Source: Leptospira abararensis (lineage in GTDB: Bacteria; Spirochaetota; Leptospiria; Leptospirales; Leptospiraceae). From it: a stretch of 64,000 nt of DNA. The DNA lies in the NCBI RefSeq assembly GCF_016918735.1, contig NZ_JAFFPR010000023.1, forward strand, positions 6,820 through 70,819, given 5' to 3'. Below, piece after piece: positions 18,881 to 28,014 of this stretch. How positions within the stretch are numbered: the first letter of the stretch is position 1; each line of letters opens with the position of its first letter. Below the pieces are notes generated by a model. The model had not been told where the DNA came from. It was given only the letters and a program-made list of their open reading frames with translations, and ran no database searches. Both the position numbers and the translations under genes were made by a program.

Positions 18881-19336
18881 TCAAGGCTTTTTAAAAAATT
18901 TTGTGATATCTGGGTTTTCCTTAAGAAAGCCTTTTAAGTGTACGGCTTGCCCATCCCATGCTTCTTTTGCTCCCTCAATCCACACATCGGAACCTTCTCC
19001 ATCCGGGAATCCGCCATTAACAATTGTTAGTTGCGACTGATTTGGCCCCAAAGATTCGAATAATAATTGTAAATAAATGTTTCCAGTAGGATCTGCGGGA
19101 TGGTCTTTCCATTCCATAACCAATTCTTTGAGTGGTTCAATCTTTTTATAAATCCCATGAGTGGTGAAATCACCCTCGAGTCCCAATTTCCATGTCCAAG
19201 AGAAGTCACCATCGACCTTTGGTCTTCCCCTTACCTCATCAGCCAACCAATGGACTAACACCTCGTAGACGGTGATTCCCGACCACAATCGTTCAATTGG
19301 TTCATCAAAAGTAAATACTGACTTCGTTTCTCTCAT
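18881..19336 (-). CDS. SRPBCC/AHSA1-like ligand-binding domain protein
   Basis: 151 residues matching one START-like helix-grip domain. The N-terminal strand and helix (VFTFDEPIERLW) lead to a curved sheet with DFTTHGIYKKIEPLKELVMEW (quoted in part: THGIYKKIEP, VMEWKDHP), as in AHSA1-like proteins, and a long C-terminal helix with AWDGQAVHLKGFL. These proteins bind hydrophobic ligands or act as co-chaperone-like modules; the ligand is unknown. Single gene. Confidence 0.75.
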   Translation of the reverse strand: MRETKSVFTFDEPIERLWSGITVYEVLVHWLADEVRGRPKVDGDFSWTWKLGLEGDFTTHGIYKKIEPLKELVMEWKDHPADPTGNIYLQLLFESLGPNQSQLTIVNGGFPDGEGSDVWIEGAKEAWDGQAVHLKGFLKENPDITKFFKKP

Positions 19337-19389
19337 AGACAGAGTAGTAAAGACTCAAGGTTCCTTTGGCAAGATGTTTTTTGGATAGA

Positions 19390-19422
19390 AAACTACCAGT
19401 CTGGCTTCTGCACCGGTAGTTT
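19390..19422 (-). terminator. Probable terminator after cfa
   Basis: AAACTACC and GGTAGTTT form an 8-bp stem with a 17-base loop. On the minus strand it is followed by a short T run. It lies about 17 bases past the cfa stop, the end of the eight-gene operon. Confidence 0.5.
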
Positions 19423-19438
19423 CCGGCGAAAACCCAAT

Positions 19439-20752
19439 TTAGATTTTTAGATTGTTTGGCCTAACGTAGACAGACTGAACTACGCTGATATTTCTCATTT
19501 GAAATGCAGCCGCACAATAAGCCAAGTAGTATCTCCACTTTCTAATAAAAGTTTCGCTATAACCTTGGTTTCTTACTTCAGTCAGATTTTCTTCAAAACT
19601 AGTAAGCCAAATTCTTAAAGTCTTCGCATAACTAAGACCCATATCTTCTAAATGGAAAAGATACATATCTCCTGTGCGATTTATGGCTTGGTTCATCCGG
19701 CCAATGGAAGGCAAAAGAGAACCAGGAAAAATATGTTTCTGAATGAAATCGATTCCATTTTTGAAAGATGTAAATCTAGAATCAGGACAGGTGATTACCT
19801 GAAGTGCCATAATCCCATCCCTTGTAAGAAGCTCTTGGCATTTCTGAAAGAAGGTTTCATAAAATGCATCCCCCACTGCCTCTAACATTTCTACAGAAAC
19901 AATCTTCGTGAACTGCCCTTCAATTTTACGATAATCTTGAATTCGAATTTCTATTTTATCAGCAAGACCCTCTTTTTCAATCCGTGCTTTCGCATAAACA
20001 TATTGTTCTTCGGAAAGAGTAACTGTAGTAACCCGACATCCATAATTTTTTGCTGCATGAATCGATAAAAATCCCCAACCACTTCCAATTTCCAAAAGAT
20101 GGTCGGCTGGATTTAGTTTTAACTTTTGGCAAAGTGTATCTACTTTCTTAGTTTGAGCTTCTTCCAGTGTCTGGTCCAAGGATTCGAAATAAGCAGAACT
20201 ATAAGTCATTGTCGGATCTAAAAACAATTTATAAAATTGATTCCCTAAATCATAATGTTCTACGATATTTTTTTTACTCCCAGTTAAGGTGTTTTTTCTT
20301 AGAAAATGTAAGAATTTATTACCTAAATTAAACAAATCCAAATGAAATAATTTTTTCTTTGCACCCGAAAGGCTAGGACTGTCATCCACATTTAATATAA
20401 ACCAAGAGATCACATTTTCAATCGAATCAGTATCCCAATCCCCAGTTAAATAGGATTCTGAAAATCCGATATCTCCGTATAACACTGATTTTTTGAAAAA
20501 AACTGGATTTTTCACATGAATCAGCGCTGAATGAAATTTCGGATCAAAGGAAGAATTGGGATCTCCAATGACCAACTGTTCTCCCTCAGGAAGGATCATT
20601 CGAAGTGATCCTCTCTTCATGGAACTCATTGCTTTAAAAAATATTTTCCTATAAATGGGAAATTGTTCTACGCTAGATTTGTTCTTTAATTCGGTAAAAA
20701 GTTCTGAATCAATCGTGTCTTGTAAGAGGGACTGGTTCTGTGATTTTTCCAA
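19439..20752 (-). CDS. cfa: Cyclopropane-fatty-acyl-phospholipid synthase family methyltransferase
   Basis: 437 residues. The SAM site is LLEIGSGWGFLS (about 213-224), and the family segment YDLGNQFYKLFLD is just before it (about 166-178). The enzyme adds a methylene or methyl group from SAM to double bonds in phospholipid acyl chains. Its start overlaps the DUF1365 gene by 44 bases. The FAD oxidoreductase, DUF1365 and Cfa trio recurs in many bacteria and is linked to modified fatty acids, so the product here may not be a plain cyclopropane acid. Confidence 0.85.
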   Translation of the reverse strand: MEKSQNQSLLQDTIDSELFTELKNKSSVEQFPIYRKIFFKAMSSMKRGSLRMILPEGEQLVIGDPNSSFDPKFHSALIHVKNPVFFKKSVLYGDIGFSESYLTGDWDTDSIENVISWFILNVDDSPSLSGAKKKLFHLDLFNLGNKFLHFLRKNTLTGSKKNIVEHYDLGNQFYKLFLDPTMTYSSAYFESLDQTLEEAQTKKVDTLCQKLKLNPADHLLEIGSGWGFLSIHAAKNYGCRVTTVTLSEEQYVYAKARIEKEGLADKIEIRIQDYRKIEGQFTKIVSVEMLEAVGDAFYETFFQKCQELLTRDGIMALQVITCPDSRFTSFKNGIDFIQKHIFPGSLLPSIGRMNQAINRTGDMYLFHLEDMGLSYAKTLRIWLTSFEENLTEVRNQGYSETFIRKWRYYLAYCAAAFQMRNISVVQSVYVRPNNLKI

Positions 20753-21527
20753 GGGGAACTCCTGTTTGTTTCTCTAAGTTTTGGCCTTTCTGTATGTATG
20801 GAATTTTTTTCATCCATAACTTGAAAGCTTGCCAATGAATCAATGTTATTATTTTGACGGTGATGAAAGGAAATTGGGTAAAAAGTTTTAATAAGTATTT
20901 AGAATGAAATGGAATTTTTTTTCCAAGAAAGGATGTCGTAAGAATTCGTTTCCCATTTTCATAAGAGTCGACACCGATCTGCAATTGTTCTTTCGGTATG
21001 TTCAATCGGAACTCAAATTCGGAATCTAAAGGAATGAAAGGTGAGACATAAAAGTTCTTTTGTTCTCGAATGTACACTTCTGGATTTGCAATCGTACCTT
21101 TGGTGTTCTTAAAGTATCCGATGTATGGTTTGATCTCTCCAAACGTATTCCCTACTTCTGCAATGGATACTAGGGGTTGTCCTGAATTGTCATAACAAAA
21201 GTAAAAACTAACCGGATTGAATCCGTACCCGAGCACCCTAAGGTTCGTTAATAGAAATATCTTTCCAATGTTTGTTACCCCCGATGCGGTAAGGAAGGCC
21301 TTTATGTTTTCATAAATGTTCTCTTTTCCAAACTGGATATGGTCTTTGTCATAAAAGGAAAACAGGTTCCAACGATTTCTGGAAAACCAAAAGCTTTTGT
21401 GAGACAACTGGTCTATTTCAGACAAATCCAAATAAAAATTAAAAATCCTATATTGGAATTTGTTAGGTCTTGGAGCGGTCCGTGCATGAAATACGTCCGC
21501 TTCATACATACAAGAGTTTAAGTCCAT
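20709..21527 (-). CDS. DUF1365 family protein
   Basis: 272 residues with the family signatures: YRIFNFYLDLSEID near the N-terminus, NLRVLGYGFNPVSFYFCYD in the middle (about 105-123), and EVGNTFGE shortly after. The biochemical role is not established; it is found beside Cfa-like methyltransferases and FAD oxidoreductases, as here. It overlaps the upstream FAD gene by 10 bases and the downstream cfa gene by 44 bases, pointing to coupled translation. Confidence 0.85.
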   Translation of the reverse strand: MDLNSCMYEADVFHARTAPRPNKFQYRIFNFYLDLSEIDQLSHKSFWFSRNRWNLFSFYDKDHIQFGKENIYENIKAFLTASGVTNIGKIFLLTNLRVLGYGFNPVSFYFCYDNSGQPLVSIAEVGNTFGEIKPYIGYFKNTKGTIANPEVYIREQKNFYVSPFIPLDSEFEFRLNIPKEQLQIGVDSYENGKRILTTSFLGKKIPFHSKYLLKLFTQFPFITVKIITLIHWQAFKLWMKKIPYIQKGQNLEKQTGVPLGKITEPVPLTRHD

Positions 21528-22789
21528 GGATCCCTTTTCAGAATGTTTCGAGAGACATTTACGGCAGACAAAAATCCATCTTCATGGAACCCATACCGAA
21601 AGTAAGCACCTGCATAGTAGATCGGACCGGTTTCGTTTAACTCTGGCAGACGGCTTTGTCCAAGAGAAGCTTCTACAGAAAAAAGTGGATGTTCATAATC
21701 AATTTTTTTAATGATTTTGTCTTTTCGCACGCGGTCAGGATCATTAATGGTCACAAAATAATTTTGTTTGTTGGAAACATTTTGAAGTCGGTTCATCCAA
21801 TAGATCGTATAAGGATCCTGTTTTCCACCGGTCCCTTCGACAATTTTGTAATTCCAACTCGACCAACAAGAATTTACCTTTGGCATATCACTGGCATCGG
21901 TATGGAGTGTGGCGGTATTGTGTTGGTAACGATAAAGTGGAAGTAACTCACTCTCTGATTTTGTCGGATTTCCTAACAATTTCGCAGAAATATGGCCATG
22001 AGTGGCAAGTAAAACTTTATCGAATACTTCCCGTTTTCCTTCGCCAAATACAAGTTCCACCTTACTTTCAGCTGTCCGGTTCACTTGTTTTACAGGTGTA
22101 TTCAAACGAAAACGATCTTTTATCGGTGCAATGATCCTTTTACTATATTCATGGGATCCTCCATCCACCGTATACCATTGGTGTTGGGTATTCAGTCCCA
22201 AAAATCCATGGTTGTAAAAAAAACGGATGAGTGATTTTGCTGGAAATTCTAACATCAAATCTGGTGGAGTGGACCATACTGCCGAACTCATTGGGATTAA
22301 ATAAAAATTTAGGATGTCTTTCCCATACCCAAAAGTTTCCATATACCGACCCAAATCCCAATCGTCATATTTCGGATCTTCCAAAATCTTTGGTGCCGAT
22401 TGATTAAACCGGTCGATCTGAAGCAACATCTTCAAATACCGAGGTCGAAAAAGATTTTTTTTCTGAGCAAAGAGTCCAGTAAGCCCAGACCCACAAAACT
22501 CTAATTTGGTGGGATCATGTTGTACGCTAAAAGACATGTCCGATTTTTTTGTTGGAACATTCAATGTTTTGAAGAGTCTAAGTAAATTGGGATAGGTTAC
22601 ATGGTTGAATACTATAAACCCAGTATCAATCGGAATGGAAACTCCATTCTCCTCTACCATCACTGTATTGGTATGGCCTCCGATATAATCGGCACTGTCA
22701 AAAATCGTTAAATCAAAATCATTTTTTAAAAAGTAGGCGGAGCCGAGACCTGCGATTCCTGTACCAACGATGGCTAATCTTTCTTTCAC
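21518..22789 (-). CDS. FAD-dependent amine-oxidase-like oxidoreductase
   Basis: 423 residues with an N-terminal FAD site (VGTGIAGLGSA, about 7-17) and the GGHTNTV segment (about 38-44), as in the flavin amine oxidase/desaturase superfamily. A C-terminal AGAYFRYGFHEDGF segment closes the FAD site. With DUF1365 and Cfa it forms a conserved trio thought to modify lipid acyl chains. It starts 27 bases after pyrF in the same transcript. Confidence 0.85.
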   Translation of the reverse strand: MKERLAIVGTGIAGLGSAYFLKNDFDLTIFDSADYIGGHTNTVMVEENGVSIPIDTGFIVFNHVTYPNLLRLFKTLNVPTKKSDMSFSVQHDPTKLEFCGSGLTGLFAQKKNLFRPRYLKMLLQIDRFNQSAPKILEDPKYDDWDLGRYMETFGYGKDILNFYLIPMSSAVWSTPPDLMLEFPAKSLIRFFYNHGFLGLNTQHQWYTVDGGSHEYSKRIIAPIKDRFRLNTPVKQVNRTAESKVELVFGEGKREVFDKVLLATHGHISAKLLGNPTKSESELLPLYRYQHNTATLHTDASDMPKVNSCWSSWNYKIVEGTGGKQDPYTIYWMNRLQNVSNKQNYFVTINDPDRVRKDKIIKKIDYEHPLFSVEASLGQSRLPELNETGPIYYAGAYFRYGFHEDGFLSAVNVSRNILKRDPWT

Positions 22790-22815
22790 TTGTTTCCCTG
22801 TTGGTGATTAGACCA

Positions 22816-23643
22816 TCAGAGAAAGAGTTGGTTCATTTGTAAGTGAACTTCTTCTGCTTTCTTTTGTGCGACTTGTCCGAAATTTTCTTCTAAAGAACTA
22901 AGAGTAATCCCACGAGAAGAATTGATGAGCGATCGTTTCCCTGAGGCTTGGATGATGGATTCTAAATCCCCCCCTTGCGCTCCAAATCCAGGAATAAGAA
23001 AATACATTTCTGGATGACGGACACGTAAGGCTTTGATTTCCGAAGGATGGGTTCCTCCCACCACAAGTCCCACTTGGTTCGGATACTCTTCCCCAAGCTT
23101 TGCCATCTGATCACTCACCTCTTCATAGAGAAAGATTTCCTTTCCTACCAACTTTTGTTTTTGGAAGTCACTAGAAGAAGGATTGGAAGTAAGTCCGAGG
23201 ACAAAAATATACCCACCTAGATCCAAGTAAGGAACCAAACTATCTCGGCCCATGTAAGGATTCACTGTCAGAGCATCTACTTTCAAAGATTGGAAAAAGT
23301 ATTTCGCATACTCTTTGGAGGTATTTGCCAAGTCCCCTCTTTTGGCATCCATCACAATGGGCACTTCTGGGGAAACTTCTCGCATCACTTGTACCATATG
23401 TTCTAAGGCAAAGTATCCTTCTGCTCCCAACCGTTCAAAAAAAGCCACATTTGGTTTCCAAGCAGTCGTATAAGAATGGGTATAACGGATGATGGTTTCT
23501 GTAAAATGTACGAGCGGAGCTTTGGAATCCAAACTCACTTTAGGTAATTTTTCCAATTCCGGATCGAGACCAATACAAAGTAAGGATTTAAGCGAGTCTC
23601 TACGGGAATTGAATTTCTGGATGAAGTTGGATCTTGGATTCAA
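22816..23643 (-). CDS. pyrF: Orotidine 5'-phosphate decarboxylase (type 2)
   Basis: Makes UMP from OMP, the last step of pyrimidine synthesis. 275 residues. The catalytic motif DAKRGD (Asp99, Lys101, Asp104) follows the substrate-binding segment KPNVAFFE, as in the long type-2 PyrF group. It is embedded between an HExxH lipoprotein gene (2-base gap) and the FAD oxidoreductase, in an operon otherwise about the envelope and lipids. Confidence 0.95.
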   Translation of the reverse strand: MNPRSNFIQKFNSRRDSLKSLLCIGLDPELEKLPKVSLDSKAPLVHFTETIIRYTHSYTTAWKPNVAFFERLGAEGYFALEHMVQVMREVSPEVPIVMDAKRGDLANTSKEYAKYFFQSLKVDALTVNPYMGRDSLVPYLDLGGYIFVLGLTSNPSSSDFQKQKLVGKEIFLYEEVSDQMAKLGEEYPNQVGLVVGGTHPSEIKALRVRHPEMYFLIPGFGAQGGDLESIIQASGKRSLINSSRGITLSSLEENFGQVAQKKAEEVHLQMNQLFL

Positions 23644-23645
23644 AT

Positions 23646-24515
23646 TTACTTAGGTTCCTTAAATGGAGTCTTTTGTTTTCTCTTTTCTAATTCCATATCA
23701 ATATCCCTTTTTTTATAACGACCGTAAATATGACCCGGGATCACCGCCACAGCAGTGATAGGATTGGCCACCACATCTCCAATGGCTCCTCCCACATAGG
23801 TGGAATAGGCAGGGGTAAGAAGTTCGTAGGATGAATTCAATTGTTCTTTGTCATTTTTTTCAGCAAAATAATTCAATGCATCATCGGAAGCTCTTGCTTC
23901 ATGGTAAAGGGCACCCACCACCGGAATTGCATAAACTGCTGCATATAGAGTTCTTTTTTCTCTCTGTGCAAAGTCTTTGGCATGGCCTCCTTCATGAATG
24001 ACAACAGGAGGCAAATCAGAATATACATTGATTGTGTTTGTAAAAGAATTATAATGATCCCCTCCGATCGTTCCTGCAAACAAACGACCTGGAAGAAAAG
24101 TATAAGCAAGTAAAGAAATCGATCCAAAAAAATACCGGACCACTGGGTTGATATTTTTATTTTTCGGAAGTCGTTTCCATTCCGAAAGGGGAGAGTATTG
24201 ATTGAAACGAACTTTCACATCACGTAAGTTATTTTCTTTAATATAACGAATCAAATAGTCTTTGGTTTCTTTGGAAATATGGTGGTTGTCTGCCTTTAGA
24301 TTCCAAAGGACTAACTTGGAAGGAAGAGAAAATATCCAATTCCCCGTTTGGTCCAAAATCCAGACCGGTTCCCCTTCTTCAAATTGAGGATCCTCTTCCG
24401 TAAACTCTGGACTCGGGAGATATGGATTTCCATAATTGTATGGTTTTTCTAGAGAGTAACAATTGGAAAAACTAAACCCAATCCAAAATAGAATGACAAA
24501 ACCTTGGAATTTCAT
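23646..24515 (-). CDS. Lipoprotein with HExxH motif, putative zinc protease
   Basis: 289 residues. The lipobox ends at Cys19 (FSFSNC). One hydrophobic segment lies at about 128-145, and then comes VVIHEGGHAKDF with HEGGH at 174-178. A downstream YHEARASDDA (about 204-213) could supply the third metal ligand, and a second hydrophobic stretch follows. I do not recognise a named family. It overlaps the upstream lipoprotein gene by 4 bases and lies 2 bases before pyrF. A peptidase acting in the envelope is plausible but unproven. Confidence 0.7.
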   Translation of the reverse strand: MKFQGFVILFWIGFSFSNCYSLEKPYNYGNPYLPSPEFTEEDPQFEEGEPVWILDQTGNWIFSLPSKLVLWNLKADNHHISKETKDYLIRYIKENNLRDVKVRFNQYSPLSEWKRLPKNKNINPVVRYFFGSISLLAYTFLPGRLFAGTIGGDHYNSFTNTINVYSDLPPVVIHEGGHAKDFAQREKRTLYAAVYAIPVVGALYHEARASDDALNYFAEKNDKEQLNSSYELLTPAYSTYVGGAIGDVVANPITAVAVIPGHIYGRYKKRDIDMELEKRKQKTPFKEPK

Positions 24516-25261
24516 AGACTCTCTAGAATTTCCTTTAGTTTTGGATCCACTGGCTCTTGTTTGGTGGGAGTTTGTTTGGGTTTTACGGGTGTCGGCTCAT
24601 TTTGAGGTTCCGACATCTTTTCCATCATAGGGTTATTATTATATCCAGATAATACTTCCAATCTAGTAAAAAATTCCGATAAAGAATTTCTACCTAATTG
24701 GTTCAATTGGTCCTCTCGGTTTCCCCGAAATCCATTGTATGGCACATACCAAAGCAAAGGTACTACCGTTAAAATACTCCCTGTTAAATAACAATTGGTC
24801 ACACGAGAATCAATTTCATCATAATAGGAAAACTGCTCTTCTTGTGTTCCTGCAATTTGAATTCGCACTTTCATTTTTACAAAACTTAGGTTTTTTGAAC
24901 ACCTGTCCAAAGAAACCAATTGAAATTCATCGACTAGAATTTTTCCTCCTCTATCAAGTAACAAAGGAAAACGGTCTCCTCGGATAGAGAGTTCTTTTCG
25001 TATTAAATAAGACAAAGGACCATATTCATTGGGAAGTCCTTCGGGCTTAAAAAAATACCCATCATAAACTCCCATCTTCATTCGGTTTTCCTCATTTACA
25101 ATGATTTGAATATGATCCATTTTTTTGACATATTCAAAAGCTGTCTCCTTAGGAAAAGGCCGATACACCCGAAGGGAAACTCCGCAGCCCATGGCTAAAA
25201 AAGAACCAAACAAAAGCATTATTGTTGAAAAACGAACACTAAAAAACATAAGTGTATCCAA
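24512..25261 (-). CDS. Hypothetical lipoprotein, 249 aa
   Basis: A hydrophobic leader ends in the lipobox FLAMGC (Cys at about 26). The body is a mixed alpha/beta domain with two Cys (in DRCSK and VTNCYL) and a late hydrophobic stretch near 160-175. The C-terminal ~40 residues are Pro-, Lys- and Gln-rich and probably flexible. Family not recognised. It overlaps the upstream OMP gene by 23 bases and the downstream HExxH lipoprotein gene by 4, so the three products probably work together at the envelope. Confidence 0.7.
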   Translation of the reverse strand: MDTLMFFSVRFSTIMLLFGSFLAMGCGVSLRVYRPFPKETAFEYVKKMDHIQIIVNEENRMKMGVYDGYFFKPEGLPNEYGPLSYLIRKELSIRGDRFPLLLDRGGKILVDEFQLVSLDRCSKNLSFVKMKVRIQIAGTQEEQFSYYDEIDSRVTNCYLTGSILTVVPLLWYVPYNGFRGNREDQLNQLGRNSLSEFFTRLEVLSGYNNNPMMEKMSEPQNEPTPVKPKQTPTKQEPVDPKLKEILESL

Positions 25262-26498
25262 AGTATAAATTCTGAATTAAGTAACTGCGAGAAGGACGTT
25301 TGTCCCGACCATCCGCTTCGTAATAAGCAGAGCTCAAATAATAATCTCTTACTCCCGAGTGAAAAGACTCTTGGTTTAAGGCTCGAATTCCTGGCGCATA
25401 GGATTCGTTAGCTCTCCAAATGTATTGGATGACTTGTAATCCCAAGTGAAATTTATGGTGCTCTAACGGTTGCCAGTTGAATTGTCCTAATAAATCAAGA
25501 CCTACAATGGTAGTTTGGACTGGTTTTTCTGAAAAAATGGAATAAGCTTCATCTCCTAAAACTATACCTTCCGCAAACCTCGGTACACCGCCGATTTGTG
25601 TGAAAATATCCCTTCTGTATTGGAGCCGACCTAGGGGAGTAAAAAATAAATCTCCCCCCAATTCATAGGAAAAACCATTTTGTAATTTATAATAAAACTT
25701 AATCCCAGTACTCGGTGCAAGATAACGCATCGAGTCTCGCATAACGCCCGTCTGTCCCAAGGTCTGGGAGGAAAAAACAGAGTTTGTGTGAAAAGAACCC
25801 GCTCGGATTCCGAAATCCCAGCTATAACCAATATTTCTAGAATACTCTTCGAAAATTTTTACTACTAACTTATGTTCTGCGCTATACAAACGATCTGAGT
25901 GGTAAGCCGACTGTGTTCCACCCAAAAAACCTAAGGAGATAGAATCATTGGTTGTTTGAAACTGGAAGTAGGTATATTCCAATCCCCATTTTGCCGATTT
26001 ATGTTTATAAGCCACTCGAGGGGATATAGAACCAGAGGTCCGATTTACATCCTCAAACTCATAGGAATAAGGAAGGGTTCGAATATTCTGGTATCCAATA
26101 GGAGAACGCGGATAATACGGAGTCCCTCCTTGGAAAGCAACACGACCATTATCAAGTGCCCATTCATTTCCTGGAGAAAAACTCCCAAACTGAGTAAACC
26201 CCCGAAATCCTATTTCCCAAGTACCTTGGTGAAACTCTAAAGAACCTTTGTTCGTTGCAGGTAGATTCGAAGTGATCGGATAAACATCCGTTTGGTGGTC
26301 TCGATTTTGGAATTGATCCGCCCGAATCCGTTTTACCTTAGAGCGGAGTTCTTCTGCTTTTTTAGAATACCCACGTTCCTCATAGGATTCCGCTTCTAAT
26401 TCTAATTTTGTGGCTCTTGTTTCTTGGGCCCAAAGAAAACCAGGCCTTGTCAGAGCAAAAGCAGAAACTAAAAAATAGAAAACGGAAACCCATTTCAC
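25239..26498 (-). CDS. Outer-membrane beta-barrel protein, hypothetical
   Basis: 419 residues with a signal peptide ending near ALTRPGFLWAQ. A short charged helix follows (ERGYSKKAEELRSKVKR). After it, alternating aromatic and polar residues run to the C-terminal ending GYTYVF, whose last Phe is the classic outer-membrane barrel signature. I count roughly a dozen candidate strands. Function unknown. It follows speE by 6 bases and overlaps a lipoprotein gene. Confidence 0.7.
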   Translation of the reverse strand: MKWVSVFYFLVSAFALTRPGFLWAQETRATKLELEAESYEERGYSKKAEELRSKVKRIRADQFQNRDHQTDVYPITSNLPATNKGSLEFHQGTWEIGFRGFTQFGSFSPGNEWALDNGRVAFQGGTPYYPRSPIGYQNIRTLPYSYEFEDVNRTSGSISPRVAYKHKSAKWGLEYTYFQFQTTNDSISLGFLGGTQSAYHSDRLYSAEHKLVVKIFEEYSRNIGYSWDFGIRAGSFHTNSVFSSQTLGQTGVMRDSMRYLAPSTGIKFYYKLQNGFSYELGGDLFFTPLGRLQYRRDIFTQIGGVPRFAEGIVLGDEAYSIFSEKPVQTTIVGLDLLGQFNWQPLEHHKFHLGLQVIQYIWRANESYAPGIRALNQESFHSGVRDYYLSSAYYEADGRDKRPSRSYLIQNLYFGYTYVF

Positions 26499-26504
26499 AA
26501 AGAT

Positions 26505-27350
26505 TTATCCTTTTCGTTTGATATAAGCTTTTGCAAATTCAGGAAGTACAAAAGCCGCTTTATGAATTTCTGGACTATAGTATTTGAGTCCTTTGGGAAC
26601 ACGTTTCGGATCAGGTGTTACTGAATAAGGATCAATCGCATTGGATAAAAAAGTAAAACCAATGATTCCCGAAGGGTACGTCGGAATCGTAGTGTAATAA
26701 TATCCATACTCAGGAAAAATTTTGGGAATGAAATCAAATAGTGAAGAAATCACATCTCCATGATACCAAAAAGATTCCGCTTGAGTGGCAATGATTCCTG
26801 TTGGTTTTAGGGCACTTGCCATATCGCGAAAGAATGGTTCTTTGAAGAGTACTTCTGCTGGCCCCACAGGATCACTCGAATCTACTAAAATCACATCAAA
26901 GCGGCCTTTGTTGTCCCTAGCAAATTTTGCCCCATCATCATAATAATGGATGACCTTAGGATCTTTCATGGCATCCGCACATTCGGGAAAGTATTTATAA
27001 CTAATGTCTACAACTGCTTTGTCAATCTCGCATAACACAACTTCTTTGACGGAAGGGTGTTTTAATACTTCACGAACAGTTCCCCCGTCTCCCCCACCAA
27101 TCACAAGAACGGATTCTGGGTTGGGATGACTCATCATTGGGATATGGGCAATCATTTCATGATAAGAATGTTCATCCTTATTTGTAACCATTGTTACACC
27201 ATCGAGTGTAAACATTCTACCAAAGGATTGTGTTTCAAAAATATCGATTTTTTGGAACGGAGATTGTAGGCTTTCGATTGTTTTTGTTACCCGGTAACTC
27301 ACAGCACGGCCTTTTTCTAATTCCAATTTTTCGGTATACCAAATCTCCAT
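26505..27350 (-). CDS. speE: Spermidine synthase (polyamine aminopropyltransferase)
   Basis: Transfers an aminopropyl group from decarboxylated SAM to putrescine. 281 residues. The nucleotide site is VIGGGDGGTVREVLKH (about 83-98) and the catalytic region is VDSSDPVGPAE (about 155-165). AGGAG lies 7 bases before the ATG. It is the first gene of an eight-gene minus-strand operon. I see no S-adenosylmethionine decarboxylase gene in the window. Confidence 0.93.
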   Translation of the reverse strand: MEIWYTEKLELEKGRAVSYRVTKTIESLQSPFQKIDIFETQSFGRMFTLDGVTMVTNKDEHSYHEMIAHIPMMSHPNPESVLVIGGGDGGTVREVLKHPSVKEVVLCEIDKAVVDISYKYFPECADAMKDPKVIHYYDDGAKFARDNKGRFDVILVDSSDPVGPAEVLFKEPFFRDMASALKPTGIIATQAESFWYHGDVISSLFDFIPKIFPEYGYYYTTIPTYPSGIIGFTFLSNAIDPYSVTPDPKRVPKGLKYYSPEIHKAAFVLPEFAKAYIKRKG

Positions 27351-27490
27351 TGATTTCTCCTAAGGTTTCTCTCTTTAAACCAGATTTGATATGGGAAGAA
27401 GAAGGTGTAGTTTTTTTTGAAAATTTGGGTTTACTAAAGATTAAAAATTCAACTTGGCGGGAACCAGACCCTTAGGTTCCATTGCCTTGT

Positions 27491-27931
27491 ATGCAGAAAT
27501 ATTCCCGTGTTTTTTACCTGGTTGGTTTTTTATCCATGCCACTATTCATTTTACTTTTGGTTTATGGTTATATCAAAATCAATGAAATGGTGAGTGAAGA
27601 AATCCACTGGGGCCATAACAAATCCTTCGCTTTTGGGCAAGCGTCTCGCGAAGGAAAACTCATCCTCCTTGCAGTGACCAAATCTAGGTGTGAGATGTTG
27701 CAAGGGCTTGAATGTGGGGAAGGGAAACCAGACCTCGGCACTTACGTCCTTCTTAACTACACCCCCAGAGAGCAGGAATTCCAAACTCTCATCTTGGATG
27801 ACAGGTTTGCTTCCTTAAAAACCGACCCACTCCCTCAATACTTTCTCTTAAATTCCACAGGGGAAATCCGTCACATGTCCACACAGCTTCCTAGTGTGGA
27901 AGAGATGCAAATACTCCCGAAAAAAGAATGA
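27491..27931 (+). CDS. Hypothetical protein with one membrane anchor, 146 aa
   Basis: The start at ATG 27491 is preferred over an upstream TTG. An N-terminal membrane helix (about residues 6-28) is followed by a ~110-residue extracytoplasmic domain. The pattern GKLILLAVTKSRCEML, then a later PQYFLLNSTGEI, resembles the strand and cis-Pro region of thioredoxin-like folds, but no CxxC is present. That likeness is weak. A GGAACC/GGTTCC inverted repeat lies just upstream. Single gene, divergent from speE. Confidence 0.6.
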   Translation: MQKYSRVFYLVGFLSMPLFILLLVYGYIKINEMVSEEIHWGHNKSFAFGQASREGKLILLAVTKSRCEMLQGLECGEGKPDLGTYVLLNYTPREQEFQTLILDDRFASLKTDPLPQYFLLNSTGEIRHMSTQLPSVEEMQILPKKE

Positions 27932-27978
27932 TCTTTTTCGAAACCTAATCAAAAATTTCTTGCAACTTCATTTCGACT

Positions 27979-28000
27979 CCTATACCCTACGGGGTATAGG
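27979..28000. promoter_or_regulatory. CsoR/CstR-like operator over the DUF302 promoter
   Basis: CCTATACCC and GGGTATAGG form a perfect 9-bp inverted repeat with a 4-base centre (TACG). The shape matches operators of the CsoR/CstR/FrmR family. A possible -35 (TTCGAC, 27972) and -10 (TATAGG, 27995) are 17 bases apart, so a bound repressor would cover the promoter. No regulator gene of that family is in the window. Confidence 0.65.
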
Positions 28001-28014
28001 ATAACGGAGGAATT

